Origin: UBA10518 sp022837185
GTDB taxonomy: Bacteria > Desulfobacterota > Desulfobulbia > Desulfobulbales > Desulfobulbaceae
Direction: 5' to 3'
NCBI GenBank assembly: GCA_034007705.1
Contig: JAVEQK010000004.1
Span: 62,001-126,000 of the forward strand
Length of the DNA: 64,000 nucleotides
Shown in pieces: positions 32,451 to 41,293 of this stretch; the first letter of the stretch is position 1; every line of letters begins with the position of its first letter. The notes beneath the pieces were generated by a model. It was not told the DNA's origin, did no database searches, and worked only from the letters and a program-made list of their open reading frames with translations. The position numbers and the translations under genes are program-made.

Positions 32451-34334
32451 TCAGAGCTGCAGGGCGGCTGTGGCTTGATGTTCGACGTAGCCCGCCACCC
32501 CGGCCGCAATCCGGCCGGCGATTGCATCAAGGTATTTTTCCTGCCGTAATTGCCCGGCATCCCCGGGATTGCTGATGAAGGATATCTCCGCCAGGATCGA
32601 AGGCATTTCCGCGCCGATGAGCACGTAGAAAGGGGCCTGTTTGACGCCGAGATCCCTGGTCTGGAAATTGTTCGCCAGCAGACCCGATACCAGACTGTTT
32701 TGCACGTATTCGGCCAGAATGGACGATTCCTGAATTTTCGAATTCTGCATCAGGTCCGTAAGGATATCCTGGAGGTCGCTGATGTTGTGGGCTGAGGTGG
32801 CATTTTCCCGGGCGGCGACGCGCATTGCCTCGCTGTTGGTCGCCAGGTTCAGGAAAAAGGTTTCGATGCCGCGGGTGGTTGGCCGTGGATGGGCATTGAC
32901 ATGGATGGAGATGAAAAGGTCCGCCTTGGCGGTATTGGCAATGGCGGTCCGCTCCTCCAGGGGCAGGGTCCGGTCATCCTCCCTGGTCAGAATGACATCG
33001 TAGGCATACGTGCTCCTGAGCCGTTGGGCGGTTTTCTTCGCCACCTGCAGGACAATATCCTTTTCCTTCAGACCGTGGGCCATGGCGCCCGGATCCTTGC
33101 CGCCGTGACCGGGATCGATAACAATCCGTCGTACTCCCAGGCCAAGCTGCTGGGCCAGAGACAAAGCGGCAAGCGATCCGTCCTCCCCGGGGGAGATTGA
33201 AAGCCCGGCGATTCGTTTGTGATTGCCCTGCAGCACAATGAGCTGCTCTTCGGGAATGGAGGCGTCCCTCTCCCGGCGCCCGGCGGGGGAGGATTTTTTC
33301 CGGACCGGCTCGAGGGCCGGGAGAGGGCCGCTTTGCAGGGCCGCGATCCGTTCCTGGTGCAACTCGGGCAGGGTCTTTGAAGCGGTTATGATTTTCTGCG
33401 GGCCATGAATATCGACGATGACTCGGAAGGGATCGTTGAGGCTGAAAATCTTGTAGGAAGAGATGGCTTCCACTTCAAGGTTGACGCGCACCGTGGTCGG
33501 GTCGAGCTGGACGGAGTGAATTTTTTGCAGCAGACCTTCCTGTATCCCCACCGGCACGGCATATCTGGCCTCGATGGCGCTCTGGGAAAAGTCGATGTGC
33601 AGCTTCCTGGGCCGTCCCTCCTGCATGGCCGCCAGGGTGGAGGTGTAGCTGACGGCCGACGAGGAGCTGATAACGATTCTGGAATAATCGTCGGAGGACC
33701 AGTACTTGACCGGCAGGACCGCTACGAGGTCTTCCCGGTGGTCCGGTCCGGTCAGCAGGGCGGGAAGCCCGGTGGCAAATTCGGCGTCGATTTCCCGCAA
33801 CCGGCTGAGTGCCTGGCTGTACTTGTCGCCGTCGGGGAAGCGTTTTACCTGCAGGGCGTAGAGCTCGGCTGCCCGGTCCGGGTCTTTCCTGTCTTTGAGG
33901 TGGATTTCCGCGCTCCAGAAGAGGGCGTCATCGGCCAGGGAATTGTCCGGAAAGGTTGTCCAGACATGGTCGTAGTTGGCTATGGATTCGTCCAGGTCGG
34001 CCTGGTCGGCGAACTGCATGTACATCCGGTAATACAGTTTGGCCAGGGTAAAGAGGGCGCCGGGCGCGAACTCTCCCCTGGGCTCATCGGCGTATATCCG
34101 GCGGAAATCCCCGACGCACCGCAGCCAGTTCCGTCGATCCCCGCGGACCTGTTCATCACGCAGGAGAAGCAGGTAATAATCCTTGGCCTCCTGGTATCGG
34201 ACCGCGATCGGGCTTGATCCGCCGTTGCCGGGAGCAACGGCGGCACCGGGTCCGCAGGTCATCAGGACAAAGAGGGCCGTGAGCAGCACTATCGGGCAGT
34301 TCAGGTGTACGGGCAGTATGCGGTCTCGTTCCAT
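32451..34334 (-). CDS. N-acetylmuramoyl-L-alanine amidase (AmiC-like) with N-terminal repeat domain
   Basis: 627 residues. A hydrophobic export signal comes first (~12-34). A ~190-residue helical, TPR/YbgF-like region follows (DYYLLLLRDEQVRGDRRNW, ADDALFWSAEIHLKDRKDPDRAAELYALQVKRFP). An AMIN domain spans ~225-335, and a zinc-dependent Amidase_3 domain ~405-620 with IDPGHGGKDPGA, SIHVNAH and LAEISFISN. It would cut peptide stems from peptidoglycan in the periplasm, for instance at division. The N-terminal repeat part is not in E. coli AmiC and may bind other cell-wall proteins. Confidence 0.92.
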   Translation of the reverse strand: MERDRILPVHLNCPIVLLTALFVLMTCGPGAAVAPGNGGSSPIAVRYQEAKDYYLLLLRDEQVRGDRRNWLRCVGDFRRIYADEPRGEFAPGALFTLAKLYYRMYMQFADQADLDESIANYDHVWTTFPDNSLADDALFWSAEIHLKDRKDPDRAAELYALQVKRFPDGDKYSQALSRLREIDAEFATGLPALLTGPDHREDLVAVLPVKYWSSDDYSRIVISSSSAVSYTSTLAAMQEGRPRKLHIDFSQSAIEARYAVPVGIQEGLLQKIHSVQLDPTTVRVNLEVEAISSYKIFSLNDPFRVIVDIHGPQKIITASKTLPELHQERIAALQSGPLPALEPVRKKSSPAGRRERDASIPEEQLIVLQGNHKRIAGLSISPGEDGSLAALSLAQQLGLGVRRIVIDPGHGGKDPGAMAHGLKEKDIVLQVAKKTAQRLRSTYAYDVILTREDDRTLPLEERTAIANTAKADLFISIHVNAHPRPTTRGIETFFLNLATNSEAMRVAARENATSAHNISDLQDILTDLMQNSKIQESSILAEYVQNSLVSGLLANNFQTRDLGVKQAPFYVLIGAEMPSILAEISFISNPGDAGQLRQEKYLDAIAGRIAAGVAGYVEHQATAALQL

Positions 34335-34481
34335 AGGTGGAGCGCAACGGTCGATGGTCGTCCCTGTGGAGGAAGTGGTACGTCGTTGTTTCCCCTGTAT
34401 TATCCGGAAAAAAATAAATAAATTCCAGTAAAATCGTCACGATAAAATTATCATGGCGGCCCGGCGGGAAGGACGGCACCA

Positions 34482-37154
34482 CTATTCCTTGTCGAGCAGG
34501 GTCCGGACTTCGTAGAGTTGCTGCAAGGCTTCGAGGGGGGTCAGCTTGTCGGGATTCAGGTCCCTGAGCAATTTTCGCAGGGGATCATCCTGAGGCGTGA
34601 ACAGGGAAAGCTGGCTGGGATGGTGCCGGTCTCTTTTTTTCGTTCGGGAGACGGCGATGGCCGGCTCCCCGTTGCGGTTGAATTCTCCCTGTTCAATATT
34701 CCGGAGGATTTCATGGGCTCTGCTTACCACGTGATCCGGCACCCCGGCCAATGAGGCGACCTGGATGCCGTAGCTCCTGTTTGTCGCCCCCCTGACCAGG
34801 TGATGGAGAAAAATGATGGAATCGTTCCATTCGCGCACGGCAATGGAATAGTTCTGGATCCGCGGGTTGGTCGCGGCCAGGTCGGTCAGTTCATGGTAGT
34901 GGGTGGCGAACAGGGTCTTGACCCCCCGGCCGTTTTTTTCCGACAATTCCTCGGTCACGGCCCAGGCGATGGCCAGGCCGTCGTAGGTGGAGGTGCCCCG
35001 GCCGATCTCGTCAAGGATGACCAGGCTTCTGTCGGTGGCGTTGTGCAGAATGTTGGCGGTTTCGTTCATCTCCACCATGAAGGTCGACTGGCCCCGGCGC
35101 AGGTCGTCCATGGCGCCGACCCGGGTGAAGATGCGGTCGACGATGCAGATGTCGGCATGTTCCGCGGGGACGAAGCTGCCGACGTGGGCCATGAGGACGA
35201 TGAGGGCGGTCTGGCGGAGGACCGTCGATTTCCCGGCCATGTTGGGGCCGGTGATGATGAGCAGTTCATTCTCCTGGTGGTCGAGCTGGATATCGTTGGG
35301 AACAAACCGGCCCGGATCCATGGCCCGTTCGATGACCGGATGGCGGCCGGCGGTGATGGTGATCCGGTCGTCGTCGTTGATCACCGGCTTGGTGTAGTGA
35401 TAGCGGTTTGCCGCTTCGGCCAGGCCGGCGAGAAAATCGAGGCGGGCAATCAGGCCGGCGGTTTTGAGAATCCGGTCGCTCTGGCCGGCAATGTGGCTGC
35501 GGATGTCGCAGAACAGGGTGTACTCCAGATCCAGGCGTTTCTCCTGGGCTGAGGCGATGTTGTTTTCCAGCTCTTTCAATTCGGGGGTGATAAACCGTTC
35601 GGCGTTGACCAGGGTCTGCTTGCGGATGAAGTAGTCGGGAATATCGTCGGCCCTGGTGCGGCTCACTTCAAAATAGTAGCCGAACACCTTGTTGTAGCCC
35701 ACCTTGAGTTTGGCAATGCCGCTGCGCTCCCGCTCCTTCTGCTCCAGGTTGAGGATCAGCTGTTTGCCGTCGCGCAGCAGGTGAATCAGCCCGTCCAGCT
35801 CGGCGTGATATCCTTCCCGGATCAGGCCGCCTTCCCGGAGGGTGACCGGGGCGTCCTCGCGGACGGCCCGGTCAATGAGGTCATGGAGATCGTCCAGCTC
35901 GTCCATTTCCTCGCCGATGTCGCGGGCCAGACCGGCTTGGACGTCCAGGAGGAGGCTCTTGATTTCAGGCAGCTGGGCCAGGGAGACCTTCAGGCTGCCC
36001 ATGTCCCGGGCATTGCCGTGGCCAAGGACCAGCCGGCTGCAAAGCCGCTCCAGGTCGTACATGTTCTGCAGCGCCTTCCTGAGGGCCAGCCGTCTGTTGC
36101 CGTCCTTGAAAAGCTGCTCGACCGCATCGAGCCGGCGCCGGATTTGCCCGGGATCCTGCAGGGGAAACAGGAGCCTGGTGTGCAGCAGGCGGGCGCCCAT
36201 GGGGGTGCAGGTCAGGTCCAGCACAGCCAGGAGGGAGCCCTCCCGGCCGGAGCCGAGGATGGTGGCCGTGAGTTCGAGGTTGCGGCGCGAGGATTCGTCA
36301 ATGATCATGCAGTCGCCGCGGTTCAAAGGCCTCAGGCGCCGGATGAAGGACAGGTCGGTTTTCTGGGTCTCCTGGATATAGGCCAGCAGCGCCCCGGCCG
36401 CACCCAGCCCCGCTGTCATGTGTTCACAGCCGAAACCGGCGAGGTTGGCGGTGCGGAAATGATCGGTCAGGGTCGCGGCGGCGGCGTCGGGGGCAAAGGT
36501 GACGTCCTGGCGGGGTGTGAGGCACAGGCCGGGGAACACGATCTGCAGGGTATTGAGGACCGGGTCCAGCAGCTCCCTGTCCTGTTCGGCAAGGATGATC
36601 TCCGCCGGCTGCATGAGGCTTATCTCTTCGACCAGCTGATCAGCCTTGCCCTGCGCCGTTTCCAGTTCGGTGACCAGGAATTCCCCGGTTGAGACGTCCA
36701 GAAAGCTCAAGCCGGCGATGGCTCTGCCTCTCTGGGCGGACAGGAGGGCGATGGCGCAGACATAGCGGTTGCTTTTTTCATCAAGGAGCTGCTCCTCGGT
36801 CGTCACCCCGGGGGTGACGACGCGGATGACCTCGCGCTTGACGATGCTCTTGGCCTGGGCGGGGTCCTCGATCTGCTCGCAGATGGCCACCCGGTGGCCG
36901 GCCTTGACCATTTTGGCCAGGTAGCCCGAAACGGCGTGATAGGGGACACCGCACATGGGAACCCTGTTCTCGTCGTCCTTGCTGCTGCGGGAGGTCAGGG
37001 TAATCCCGAGGACTTTGGAGGCGGTGACCGCATCATCGAAGAACATCTCGTAGAAATCGCCCATGCGGTAAAAGAGAATGGCGTCCCGGTATTGATCCTT
37101 GATGTCCAGGTACTGTTTGAGCATGGGAGTTATTTTGACCGGCGGGCTATTCAT
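34482..37154 (-). CDS. mutS: DNA mismatch repair protein MutS
   Basis: 890 residues from the ATG at 37154, which has GGAGG upstream; an in-frame start 7 codons earlier is less likely. The mismatch-reading motif FYE is at residues 34-36 (YRMGDFYEMFFDDA). The C-terminal ATPase has TGPNMAGKSTVLRQ, DEIGRGTSTYDGLAIAWA and FATHYHEL. Length is usual for MutS1. It binds mismatches and recruits MutL, which is not in this window. Its start overlaps the end of the HIT-family gene by 8 bp, so it is the third gene of a small coupled operon. Confidence 0.97.
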   Translation of the reverse strand: MNSPPVKITPMLKQYLDIKDQYRDAILFYRMGDFYEMFFDDAVTASKVLGITLTSRSSKDDENRVPMCGVPYHAVSGYLAKMVKAGHRVAICEQIEDPAQAKSIVKREVIRVVTPGVTTEEQLLDEKSNRYVCAIALLSAQRGRAIAGLSFLDVSTGEFLVTELETAQGKADQLVEEISLMQPAEIILAEQDRELLDPVLNTLQIVFPGLCLTPRQDVTFAPDAAAATLTDHFRTANLAGFGCEHMTAGLGAAGALLAYIQETQKTDLSFIRRLRPLNRGDCMIIDESSRRNLELTATILGSGREGSLLAVLDLTCTPMGARLLHTRLLFPLQDPGQIRRRLDAVEQLFKDGNRRLALRKALQNMYDLERLCSRLVLGHGNARDMGSLKVSLAQLPEIKSLLLDVQAGLARDIGEEMDELDDLHDLIDRAVREDAPVTLREGGLIREGYHAELDGLIHLLRDGKQLILNLEQKERERSGIAKLKVGYNKVFGYYFEVSRTRADDIPDYFIRKQTLVNAERFITPELKELENNIASAQEKRLDLEYTLFCDIRSHIAGQSDRILKTAGLIARLDFLAGLAEAANRYHYTKPVINDDDRITITAGRHPVIERAMDPGRFVPNDIQLDHQENELLIITGPNMAGKSTVLRQTALIVLMAHVGSFVPAEHADICIVDRIFTRVGAMDDLRRGQSTFMVEMNETANILHNATDRSLVILDEIGRGTSTYDGLAIAWAVTEELSEKNGRGVKTLFATHYHELTDLAATNPRIQNYSIAVREWNDSIIFLHHLVRGATNRSYGIQVASLAGVPDHVVSRAHEILRNIEQGEFNRNGEPAIAVSRTKKRDRHHPSQLSLFTPQDDPLRKLLRDLNPDKLTPLEALQQLYEVRTLLDKE

Positions 37155-37665
37155 TCTTTTCCTCCGGCGGGGCAAGGAGCTGAAAGTCCGGAAGCAGCAT
37201 GGCGTAGGTCGCCTCGATATGCTGCGGGATGGTCCGGATTTCCGCGGTCACGGTCATGAAATTATGGTCGCCCTCCCATCTGGGGACGACATGGATATGC
37301 AGGTGGTCGTCGATGCCCGCGCCGGCCGCCCTGCCCAGGTTGATGCCGATGTTGAATCCGTCCGGGCGGAGGCGGTCGGAGAGTATCCGGCTGCAGTGCT
37401 GAAGCATGGTCATGAGGGCGAGGTTTTCCTGGGGCCCCAGGGCGGAAAGTTCACCCACATGGCGGACGGGGGCCAGCAACAGGTGGCCGTTGGCATAGGG
37501 ATAGCGGTTGAGCAGGACCAGGACGAGCCGGTCCCGGTACAGAAGGAGCTGCTTCCGGTCCCAGGACCCGCGGCCAGGGGGATCAAACAGGCAGCCACCG
37601 GGATCGGGGGCGGCTCCTGTCACATGCTCCATACGCCAGGGGTTCCAAAGGACCTTCACCATCAT
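37147..37665 (-). CDS. HIT-family nucleotide hydrolase or transferase
   Basis: 172 residues. The histidine triad is HLHIHVVPRW with H121, H123 and H125, after NIGINLGRAAGAGIDD, which places it with FHIT/Ap4A-phosphorylase-like HIT proteins. The N-terminal half has NRYPYANGHLLLAPVRHVGEL, typical of the family. It would split dinucleoside polyphosphates or AMP conjugates; the exact substrate is unknown. The start overlaps the stop of the YfcE-like gene and its end overlaps the mutS start, so all three are co-translated. Confidence 0.9.
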   Translation of the reverse strand: MMVKVLWNPWRMEHVTGAAPDPGGCLFDPPGRGSWDRKQLLLYRDRLVLVLLNRYPYANGHLLLAPVRHVGELSALGPQENLALMTMLQHCSRILSDRLRPDGFNIGINLGRAAGAGIDDHLHIHVVPRWEGDHNFMTVTAEIRTIPQHIEATYAMLLPDFQLLAPPEEKNE

Positions 37666-38153
37666 CCCCCTGTTTCATGGAGGGCAACGGAAAGCTTCCT
37701 GCCCGCCGCCAGGATGGCATAGGTCCCGGGCGCTCCGTAGGGTCCGGTGCCGCGAAAAGAGCCGGGATTGATGATCAGGACTCCGCCCAACCGGTGGATC
37801 ACGGGATGATGCGTATGGCCGTACACCATGCAGTCGGCATCGGGGAACAGGCCCCACAGGGACGATTCAATGTCCCGGCCGAGATGGGCGCCGTGGGTCA
37901 GGCCTATGGTGAAATCACCGAGCCGGAAGGTCATTTCCCGGGGCAGCAAGCAGTGGCTGCCGGCGTCGCACATATTGCCGTGCACCGCGTAGACGGGGCG
38001 GCCGGCGAATACCTCGAGCACCGCGGTACCGGTCAGGTCGCCGGCATGGATGATGACGTCGCAGTCGGCGAAGCACTTTGCGGCCAGCTCGGTGAACCGC
38101 TCGTCCGGGCGGCTGAGGTGGGTGTCGGAGAGGATTCCTGCCTTGATGGTCAT
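37662..38153 (-). CDS. YfcE/MJ0936-type metallophosphodiesterase
   Basis: 163 residues with all five calcineurin-like metal motifs: GILSDTHL, IIHAGDLTG, VHGNMCD, LTHGAH and YGHTHHP. This short form matches the YfcE/MJ0936 type, which hydrolyses small phosphodiesters with two metal ions. It is the first gene of the yfcE-HIT-mutS run, divergent from efp. The natural substrate of the family is not established. Confidence 0.92.
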   Translation of the reverse strand: MTIKAGILSDTHLSRPDERFTELAAKCFADCDVIIHAGDLTGTAVLEVFAGRPVYAVHGNMCDAGSHCLLPREMTFRLGDFTIGLTHGAHLGRDIESSLWGLFPDADCMVYGHTHHPVIHRLGGVLIINPGSFRGTGPYGAPGTYAILAAGRKLSVALHETGG

Positions 38154-38319
38154 ACGCTGCCGGCTGCAAGATTATCGGGATTGAGCATAAGCTCCCAGTT
38201 TATACAAGATCCCAGCTAATGACAAGAAAGATAAGGAAGAAGTTGCAAAAACAACAGTCATCCCGTAACATGTTTTCCGCTTTCATCAACCGCCGATTAA
38301 TCTCTGTGAAGGAAGGAGT

Positions 38320-38883
38320 ATGTACAGCGCATCCGATTTACGAAAAGGCCTGAAGATACAGATTGACGGGGAACCGTACATCGTCATCGATTTTGAGTTT
38401 TCCAAGCCCGGCAAGGGTCAGGCCCTGTACCGGACCAAGATGCGAAACATGATCACCGGCAACCAGTTCACCAACACCTATCGGTCCAACGACAAGTTCG
38501 AGAAGCCGGATTTGGAGGAGCGGACCATGCAGTTCCTCTACTCCCAGGATGATGAATACCATTTCATGGACACCTCCTCCTATGAGCAGATATTTCTGAC
38601 CAAAGAGCAGCTCGGGGACAACCTGAACTACCTGGTGGACAACATGGAGGTGCAGGTTCTCTTTTTCGGGAGCAAGCCCATCGATATCAGCCTGCCCACC
38701 TTTGTCAACCTCGAGGTCATCAAGGCTGATCCGTGGGTTAAGGGCGACACGTCCGGAACGGACACCAAGCCGGTCACCGTCCAGACCGGCTATGTCGTCT
38801 GGGTGCCGCCCTTTGTGGAAGTGGGGGACCGCATCCAGATCGATACCCGCACCGGCGAGTATATTACCAGGGTGAAAGACTGA
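38320..38883 (+). CDS. efp: Translation elongation factor P
   Basis: 187 residues, three beta-barrel domains as in EF-P. The loop KPGKGQAL presents K32, the lysine expected to be beta-lysylated because epmA follows directly. It relieves ribosome stalling at polyproline; TolA and CpoB in this window contain such runs and are likely clients (inference). GGAAGGAG precedes the ATG. The gap to the divergent yfcE-like gene is 166 bp. Confidence 0.96.
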   Translation: MYSASDLRKGLKIQIDGEPYIVIDFEFSKPGKGQALYRTKMRNMITGNQFTNTYRSNDKFEKPDLEERTMQFLYSQDDEYHFMDTSSYEQIFLTKEQLGDNLNYLVDNMEVQVLFFGSKPIDISLPTFVNLEVIKADPWVKGDTSGTDTKPVTVQTGYVVWVPPFVEVGDRIQIDTRTGEYITRVKD

Positions 38884-38886
38884 TCG

Positions 38887-39807
38887 GTGATTTCTCCCAG
38901 GCGCCTTGCCCAGCGTTCCGCCCTGCTGGCCGCCGTCCGTTCCTTCTTCCGTGACCGGGGGTATCTGGAGGCCGACACGCCGATCCGCCTGCCGGTTCTG
39001 CTGCCCGAGGCGCATATCAAGCCATTCAGCGCCGAGGGATGGTACCTGCATACTTCGCCGGAACCGTGCATGAAACGGCTTCTGGCCCGGGGAAATACGA
39101 AGCTGTTCCAGATCTGCCATTGTTTCCGCAAAGAAGAGGAGGGCCGGCACCATCAGACCGAGTTTTCCCTTCTGGAGTGGTACCGGACGGGCTGGTCGTA
39201 CGGGGAACTGATGGAGGAATGCGAGGAATTCATCCGTTGGCTGGTCCGCGCGGTCCCCGCCCTTGACGGAGTCGCCGGTCCCGATGTCCTGCGGCGGCAG
39301 GGGCGAGCAGTTTCCCTGGAGTCTCCCTGGGAGCGGCTGACCGTAGAGGAGGCGTTCCTGAAGTATGCGGGCATGCCGGCCCGGGAGGCCCTGCGGCGGG
39401 ACATGTTCGACGAGCTGCTGGTCACCCGCGTTGAGCCCCGGCTCGGCTGGCGCAGGCCTGTTTTTCTGTATGACTATCCCGCGGAGCTTGCCTCCCTGGC
39501 CCGAAAAAAGGAGGGAGATCCCACGGTGGCCGAACGCTTTGAGCTCTATATCGCCGGCATTGAGCTGGTCAACGGATTTTCCGAACTGACGGATCCGGAT
39601 GAACAGCGCCGCCGTTTCGCCCTGGAACTCGACAAGTCGGCGGCGACAGGAAGCAGTTACAGGGAGATGCCCGAAGCGTTCCTGGCCGATCTCGGCTGCC
39701 TGCCGGAGACGGCCGGTGCGGCCCTCGGTTTCGACCGGCTGTGCATGATTCTCATGGGCTGCCCGACAGTGGCGGATGCCATGTGCCTGCTCCCGGACCC
39801 TGCCTGA
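38887..39807 (+). CDS. epmA: EF-P lysine ligase EpmA (GenX/PoxA, lysyl-tRNA-synthetase paralogue)
   Basis: 306 residues beginning at a GTG three bases past the efp stop. It is the catalytic core of a class II lysyl-tRNA synthetase without the tRNA-binding domain: FFRDRGYLEADTPIRLP, LHTSPEPCMKRLLARG (motif 2 region FQICHCFRKEEEGRHHQTEFSLLEWY) and the closing motif 3 GAALGFDRLCMIL. It attaches (R)-beta-lysine to EF-P. The partner EpmB (lysine 2,3-aminomutase) is not in this window and should be elsewhere. Confidence 0.94.
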   Translation: MISPRRLAQRSALLAAVRSFFRDRGYLEADTPIRLPVLLPEAHIKPFSAEGWYLHTSPEPCMKRLLARGNTKLFQICHCFRKEEEGRHHQTEFSLLEWYRTGWSYGELMEECEEFIRWLVRAVPALDGVAGPDVLRRQGRAVSLESPWERLTVEEAFLKYAGMPAREALRRDMFDELLVTRVEPRLGWRRPVFLYDYPAELASLARKKEGDPTVAERFELYIAGIELVNGFSELTDPDEQRRRFALELDKSAATGSSYREMPEAFLADLGCLPETAGAALGFDRLCMILMGCPTVADAMCLLPDPA

Positions 39808-39818
39808 GCAGCGGCGCC

Positions 39819-41285
39819 ATGGCCGAGTTTCCCATTGACCGGGCGGTCGCCCTGCTGGAGGAGGAAGTCAAGGGGCTCCAGGCACCGGTCGTCGACCTGG
39901 TTGCCGCCCAGACCAGGGACCCGTTCCGGATCCTGGTAGCAACCATTCTTTCGGCCCGCACCAGGGATGAAGTGACCGCAGCGGCCTGCCGCCGGCTGTT
40001 CAAAAGGGTCGCCGCCCCGGAGGACCTCGAGGCCCTCAGGGTTGACGAACTGGAGAAAGTAATTTATCCGGTGGGATTTTACCGCAGCAAGGCGAAACAT
40101 CTGGCCAGGCTGCCCGCGGCCCTCAGGGAACACTTCCAGGGCCGCATCCCCGATGACGTGGAGTCGCTGGTCCGGCTGCCCGGCGTGGGAAGAAAAACCG
40201 CCAACCTGGTCGTGGCCGTCGCCTTCAACAAACCCGCAGTCTGCGTCGACACCCATGTCCACCGGATCATGAACATCTGGGGCTACGTCAAAACGAAAAC
40301 CCCGCTGGAAACGGAAACGGTCCTGCGGCAAAAACTGCCGCGGAAATACTGGATCCGGATCAATTCCCTCCTGGTCGCTTTCGGCCAGGCGGTCTGCAAG
40401 CCGGTGCGGCCCCACTGCGACCGGTGTGTTCTCTTCGATATCTGTCCCCGGATCGGGGTCACCCCCCGGCGGCCTCCGAAAACTCAAGCCAGGCGGGTGC
40501 GGCAAACCATGACACGAAAAAACGTCAAAAAGCTTGTTTCCTGGAATGTCAACGGTCTGCGGGCTGCCCTGCAGAAGGGATTTGTGGATGTTTTCCGCGA
40601 ACTGGACGCCGACGTCGTCGCCCTCCAGGAAATCAAGGTCTCCCCCGATCAGCTCCCGGACGATGTGGTCAAAATGGACGGCTACGCATCCTACTGGTAT
40701 CCGGCGGGCAGAAAAGGATATTCCGGCACGGCGGTTTTTACCCGGCTGGAGCCGGTCCAGGTCATCTACGGCCTGGACAATCACGACTTTGATCAGGAAG
40801 GCAGGGCCCTTACCCTCGAGTTTGACGATTTTTACCTGGTCAATCTCTATTTCCCCAACGCCCAGCCCGGGCTCAAGCGGCTTGATTTCAAAATAGCGTT
40901 CAACCGGGCCGTGCACGCGTTCCTCGGCAGGCTGGCCGGCAGGAAATCGGTGGTTGCCTGCGGCGACTTCAACGTGGCCCATAAGCCCATCGATCTGGCC
41001 AATCCGAAGGCCAACGAGCAGAATCCTGGATATTCGGCCCGGGAGCGGGCATGGATGGATGAGGTCGTCGCCGCCGGCTATGTCGATACCTTTCGCAAGT
41101 TCAACCAGGAGCCGGGCCAGTACACCTGGTGGACCTACCGTTTCAACGCCCGGAGCAGAAACATCGGCTGGCGCATCGACTACTTCCTGGTCGATCCGGC
41201 CAGCGAGGGAAGAGTGGTCAATGCAGCCATCCACGGCGATATAACCGGTTCAGACCACTGTCCGATCAGCATCGGCTTCAAATAA
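39819..41285 (+). CDS. Endonuclease III - exonuclease III fusion (base-excision repair)
   Basis: One 488-residue frame with no stop joins two repair enzymes. Residues ~1-215 are an Nth-type DNA glycosylase/AP lyase: helix-hairpin-helix LPGVGRKTANLVV with catalytic K126, D144 in CVDTHVHR, and [4Fe-4S] cysteines C193, C200, C203, C209. The SARTRD stretch replaces the SAQxTD of E. coli Nth. After a basic linker, residues ~238-488 are an ExoIII-type AP endonuclease: KLVSWNVNGLRA, ALQEIK with E271, GDFNVAHKPIDL and GSDHCPIS. An internal ATG (40509) could also give a free ExoIII part, but no strong ribosome site is seen there. The start lies 11 bp after epmA. Confidence 0.92.
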   Translation: MAEFPIDRAVALLEEEVKGLQAPVVDLVAAQTRDPFRILVATILSARTRDEVTAAACRRLFKRVAAPEDLEALRVDELEKVIYPVGFYRSKAKHLARLPAALREHFQGRIPDDVESLVRLPGVGRKTANLVVAVAFNKPAVCVDTHVHRIMNIWGYVKTKTPLETETVLRQKLPRKYWIRINSLLVAFGQAVCKPVRPHCDRCVLFDICPRIGVTPRRPPKTQARRVRQTMTRKNVKKLVSWNVNGLRAALQKGFVDVFRELDADVVALQEIKVSPDQLPDDVVKMDGYASYWYPAGRKGYSGTAVFTRLEPVQVIYGLDNHDFDQEGRALTLEFDDFYLVNLYFPNAQPGLKRLDFKIAFNRAVHAFLGRLAGRKSVVACGDFNVAHKPIDLANPKANEQNPGYSARERAWMDEVVAAGYVDTFRKFNQEPGQYTWWTYRFNARSRNIGWRIDYFLVDPASEGRVVNAAIHGDITGSDHCPISIGFK

Positions 41286-41293
41286 GGACCAGG

